Positions 5,997-6,347 of a stretch of 6,347 nt of DNA are shown piece by piece. The translations under genes and the position numbers were made by a program. A model generated the notes under the pieces. That model was not told where the DNA came from. It did not search any database and saw nothing but the letters and a program-made list of their open reading frames with translations. Source of the stretch: Leptolinea sp. UBA5366 (GTDB lineage Bacteria > Chloroflexota > Anaerolineae > Anaerolineales > Anaerolineaceae); assembly GCA_002407845.1 (NCBI GenBank), contig DHPK01000012.1, forward strand, positions 32,203 through 38,549, written 5' to 3'. Each line of letters begins with the position of its first letter. Within the stretch, counting starts at the first letter, position 1.

Positions 5997-6260
5997 ATGA
6001 ATTTCGGATCTGGATTCAGCGGAGATATTTTAGGACTCATCGTTTGGGCAGCATTGATCTATGCGGTTTTTCGTTTGCTGGCTGACTCAATTTATTCAAT
6101 TCTCAGAGTTGCGGTCGCCGTCTTTGTCGCCGCTGAAATTATCTATTTCCTGCGCCTTTCGATCGATATCCCGTTTTTCGACCGCATCAGCTGGGATTTT
6201 ATCGAGCAGCTCAACCGTCAGATCGTGAACGTCTTTCAAAGGCTGATCCAGAGCAGATAG
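5997..6260 (+). CDS. Short hydrophobic protein, divergent last member of the cassette
   Basis: This 87-residue protein has two predicted helices, at about 11-28 and 33-52, and an amphipathic, charged C-terminal tail (about 60-87, ending Q-R-L-I-Q-S-R) that is probably cytosolic. It keeps only the outline of the cassette motif: W17 and L36-R37 have the same 19-residue spacing as W83 and L102-R103 of the first protein. Homology is therefore plausible but weak, and it would correspond to the C-terminal helix pair alone. GGAGG at 5988-5992 is a strong ribosome binding site. It is four bases from ATG 5997 and only one from the alternative GTG 5994, so ATG is preferred. It follows the previous stop by 12 bases. 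No terminator hairpin is visible between its stop and the convergent tRNA. Confidence 0.7.
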   Translation: MNFGSGFSGDILGLIVWAALIYAVFRLLADSIYSILRVAVAVFVAAEIIYFLRLSIDIPFFDRISWDFIEQLNRQIVNVFQRLIQSR

Positions 6261-6294
6261 CCGCTGATTTCTCTTCGCATCGATTAAAAAAGTG

Positions 6295-6347
6295 TACCCC
6301 GGGAGGGACTCGAACTCTCAACCTAAGCGTTAGGAGTGCTTTGCTCT
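6295..6347 (-). tRNA. tRNA-Arg (anticodon CCU), 3' part, cut by window edge
   Basis: Read on the minus strand, 53 bases match tRNA positions 21-73: D-stem end GAGC, anticodon stem AAGCA/CGCTT, loop CTCCTAA with anticodon CCT, five-base variable loop, T-arm GAGAG-TTCGAGT-CCCTC, acceptor strand CCGGGGT, and discriminator A73. C35, U36 and A73 fit arginine identity. CCA is not encoded (CAC follows). Six T residues on the minus strand (6286-6291) lie three bases further on and may end the transcript. Two A-C oppositions (31-39 and 52-62) weaken the anticodon and T stems. The 5' part lies beyond the window, so the acceptor and D stems cannot be checked. Confidence 0.85.

Overview
The window looks like chromosomal DNA from a bacterium of moderate GC content, most likely of the Chloroflexota class Anaerolineae. 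That placement is inference. It rests on an N-terminally anchored, Pro/Thr-linked surface protein with an NBR1-type Ig-like fold, a style common in Anaerolineae, and on the mix of other genes. There is no rRNA or core marker gene to settle it. No mobile element, CRISPR array or phage gene is visible.

Layout from left to right: (1) 33-740 +, a membrane-anchored or secreted protein with a C-terminal NBR1-like Ig domain. (2) 868-1416 +, a small secreted protein with a striking Asp/Tyr-rich acidic stretch, closed by a strong symmetric hairpin terminator at 1436-1470. (3) 1581-2270 +, a cytosolic C39/papain-like cysteine-peptidase-fold protein of unknown role, with a promoter-like box almost touching its first ATG. 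(4) 2357-3406 -, a ten-helix EamA/DMT permease with a 22-histidine C-terminal tail. (5) 3605-4528 +, divergent from the permease, an SplB-like (SPL family) radical SAM protein. (6) 4649-6260 +, a tight run of four small integral membrane proteins. (7) 6295-6347 -, the 3' part of a tRNA-Arg(CCU) running off the right edge.

The most unusual part is the four-gene membrane cassette. Proteins 1 and 3 are both 128 residues and align without a gap through a shared C-terminal helix pair. Protein 2 carries two copies of the same motif. Protein 4 is a shorter, weaker relative. They appear to be tandem paralogs of a family I do not recognise, probably co-translated (gaps of 3 to 12 bases) and possibly assembling as a hetero-oligomer. 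Two other proteins have low-complexity tails or linkers that could bind cations: the His-rich permease tail in the cytosol and the Asp-rich secreted protein outside. No direct link between them is shown by the sequence. Every gap between genes is shorter than 200 bases and is described under the regulatory entries.
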